Positions 5,124 to 6,241 of a stretch of 6,241 nt of DNA are shown here, piece after piece. Source of the DNA: Actinomycetes bacterium (lineage in GTDB: Bacteria > Actinomycetota > Aquicultoria > CAJVYJ01 > JAUVQD01); contig DAOUYN010000061.1 of NCBI GenBank assembly GCA_030666075.1, positions 1 to 6,241 on the forward strand, written 5' to 3'. Under the pieces are notes generated by a model. That model searched no databases. It was not told the origin of the DNA and was given only the letters and a program-made list of their open reading frames with translations. Numbering within the stretch: the stretch's first letter is position 1; every line of letters starts with the position of its first letter. A program made the position numbers and the translations under genes.

Positions 5124-5777
5124 ATGTACGTTATTGTCGTTGGTTGTGGCCGGGTCGGTTCGCAACTGGCGACTTTTCTTTCTGAAGAAGGCCACGATGT
5201 GGCCATCATCGATAAGAACGCCGACTCGTTTCGCCGTTTAGGCTCGACATTCAACGGTTTGACCATCAAGGGCCTCGGTTTTGATCAAGATATTCTAAGA
5301 GAGGGCGGGATCGAGAAGGCCGATGTCTTTGCGGCCGTCACCGATCTCGACAATACCAATATGATGGCCGTCGAGGTAGCGACGAAGATTTTCGATGTTC
5401 CCAGGGCCATCGCCCGCCTTTACAATCCCAATCGCTCCCTTACTTATCAGAAGCTAGGCCTGGAGTTCATCTGCGGCACGACGATGCTGGCCGAGAAGCT
5501 TTTAGAGTCCATCATCGCCCCCGATGTCGAGATAATCTCGACTTTGGGCAGTCTTTGCCTGGTGCGGGCGGTCGCCAATGACTGGCTGGCCGGAAAGACC
5601 GTCAGAGACGTGGACGGCGAGACCGACTTCAAGATAATCACGATCATCAGGGGGCCCAAGAATGTCTTTATCGAGCCGACCACTAAGATCCGCCGCCACG
5701 ATCAATTGATAATCATCTCGAAGAAGGAACTGCTGGCTCAGGTCGAGAAGATGGCGCGAGTGGGGACCGGAGAATGA
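5124..5777 (+). CDS. trkA: TrkA-family potassium-uptake regulatory subunit (RCK_N + RCK_C)
   Basis: This 217-residue protein is a single-unit TrkA/KtrA type regulator. It sits on the cytoplasmic face of a Trk/Ktr potassium channel and gates it in response to NAD(H) or adenine nucleotides. The RCK_N Rossmann domain opens with GCGRVG (7-12) and has the acidic ribose-binding residue D30 at the end of strand 2 (IIDKN), then KGLGFDQDIL and AVTDLDNTNM (about 49-80). The RCK_C (TrkA_C) domain covers about 133-213 and includes the GKTVRDVD and RHDQLIIISK segments. The length is normal for single-unit TrkA proteins. The ATG is set by a GGGAG ribosome binding site. The stop overlaps the next trkA-like gene as ATGA, which indicates translational coupling. 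No trkH or ktrB membrane subunit is in view; it may lie downstream. Confidence 0.93.
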   Translation: MYVIVVGCGRVGSQLATFLSEEGHDVAIIDKNADSFRRLGSTFNGLTIKGLGFDQDILREGGIEKADVFAAVTDLDNTNMMAVEVATKIFDVPRAIARLYNPNRSLTYQKLGLEFICGTTMLAEKLLESIIAPDVEIISTLGSLCLVRAVANDWLAGKTVRDVDGETDFKIITIIRGPKNVFIEPTTKIRRHDQLIIISKKELLAQVEKMARVGTGE

Positions 5778-6241
5778 GGGTGGTAGTCAACGGCGGGGGC
5801 AAGGTCGGCTCTTTCTTGGCGGCCGCCATTGTCAAGAATGACCATGACGTCACCCTGATCGAGAGACGCGCTGAGGTCTCTGAAAAGGTGGCCAGAGAGG
5901 TCGAAGGGGCGCTCGTCATTCTAGGGGACGGTTGTGATGTGCGCGACCAGGACGACGCGGGCGTCGGTGATGCTCAAGTCTTCGTTTCAGTCACCGGAGA
6001 TGACGATGATAATCTGGTCGCCTGCCAGATCGCCCAAGGTGTTTTCTCTGTTCCCAGAGTGATCGCCCGGGTCAATAATCCTAAGAACAAGGAGATATTT
6101 ATCGCCCTGGGGATCGAAGCAGTCAGCTCGACGACGATCATCTCCAGGCTGATCGAGGAAGAGATATCGATCGGCGACATCGTCACCCTTCAGACCCTCA
6201 AGCAGGGTCATCTCGCCCTCGTCGAGATAGATCTGCCGGGG
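5774..6241 (+). CDS. Second TrkA-family protein, 3' end beyond the window
   Basis: An open frame of 156 codons starts at an ATG overlapping the previous stop (ATGA, 5774-5777) and runs to the last base without a stop. The product begins MRVVVNGGGKVGSF, a Rossmann loop with G7, G9 and G12, and has E30 at the end of strand 2 (TLIERR). LGDGCDVRDQDDAG, VSVTGDDDDNLVACQ and VIARVNNPKN follow, all parallel to the first TrkA protein. Residues from about 130 (EEEISIGDIVTLQTLK) begin a TrkA_C domain that is cut by the window. The pair resembles ceoB/ceoC of mycobacteria, in which two different single-unit TrkA proteins are encoded side by side and probably assemble together. The ribosome binding site is GGAG very near the ATG, so coupling is likely. 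Confidence 0.9.
   Translation, partial: MRVVVNGGGKVGSFLAAAIVKNDHDVTLIERRAEVSEKVAREVEGALVILGDGCDVRDQDDAGVGDAQVFVSVTGDDDDNLVACQIAQGVFSVPRVIARVNNPKNKEIFIALGIEAVSSTTIISRLIEEEISIGDIVTLQTLKQGHLALVEIDLPG

Overview
The window is ordinary chromosomal DNA from a bacterium. It is dense in genes, of moderate GC, and often uses GTG or TTG starts and overlapping or abutting gene junctions. The recognisable promoters are of the sigma70/sigmaA type. Two consecutive single-unit TrkA proteins (the ceoB/ceoC arrangement of Actinobacteria), a UbiE/MenG-like methyltransferase and a membrane-anchored multihaem cytochrome c suggest an anaerobic or facultative, quinone-respiring organism, possibly an uncultured actinobacterial lineage. 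That placement is inference only. No rRNA, tRNA, CRISPR array or transposase gene is present.

Region 1 (8-2077, minus strand) is a compact four-gene operon, read from right to left: an FmdB-type zinc-ribbon protein, a family 4 [4Fe-4S] uracil-DNA glycosylase, TsaE and TsaB. TsaE and TsaB are two components of the bacterial t6A37 tRNA-modification machinery. The junctions are an abutting stop/start, a 1-nt gap and a GTGA overlap, so translation is probably coupled. The glycosylase ends in an acidic tail carrying a sliding-clamp-like motif.

Region 2 (2234-3899) holds two convergent genes whose 3' ends overlap by 11 bp. The plus-strand gene is a UbiE/MenG-like methyltransferase. The minus-strand gene is a membrane-anchored c-type cytochrome with seven CXXCH motifs and one CX3CH motif. 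The cytochrome has a near-consensus promoter, but its only in-frame start is a TTG without a good ribosome binding site. A well-placed ATG with a ribosome binding site lies in another frame just upstream.

Region 3 (3900-4089) is a short intergenic stretch containing a perfect 26-bp inverted repeat with a 13-nt loop. Its outermost bases form the stop codon of the next gene. It looks like a small REP- or MITE-like element.

Region 4 (4087-6241) has a minus-strand zinc-dependent deacetylase of the HDAC/AcuC superfamily, divergent from a two-gene trkA operon on the plus strand. The second trkA gene runs off the right edge. The deacetylase has a perfect extended -10 element, and the trkA operon has a perfect TTGACA -35 element in the same 143-bp gap.

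I see no single unprecedented multi-gene system. The best leads are the 26-bp palindrome at the deacetylase stop, the clamp-like tail of the glycosylase, and the odd first haem site and start of the cytochrome.
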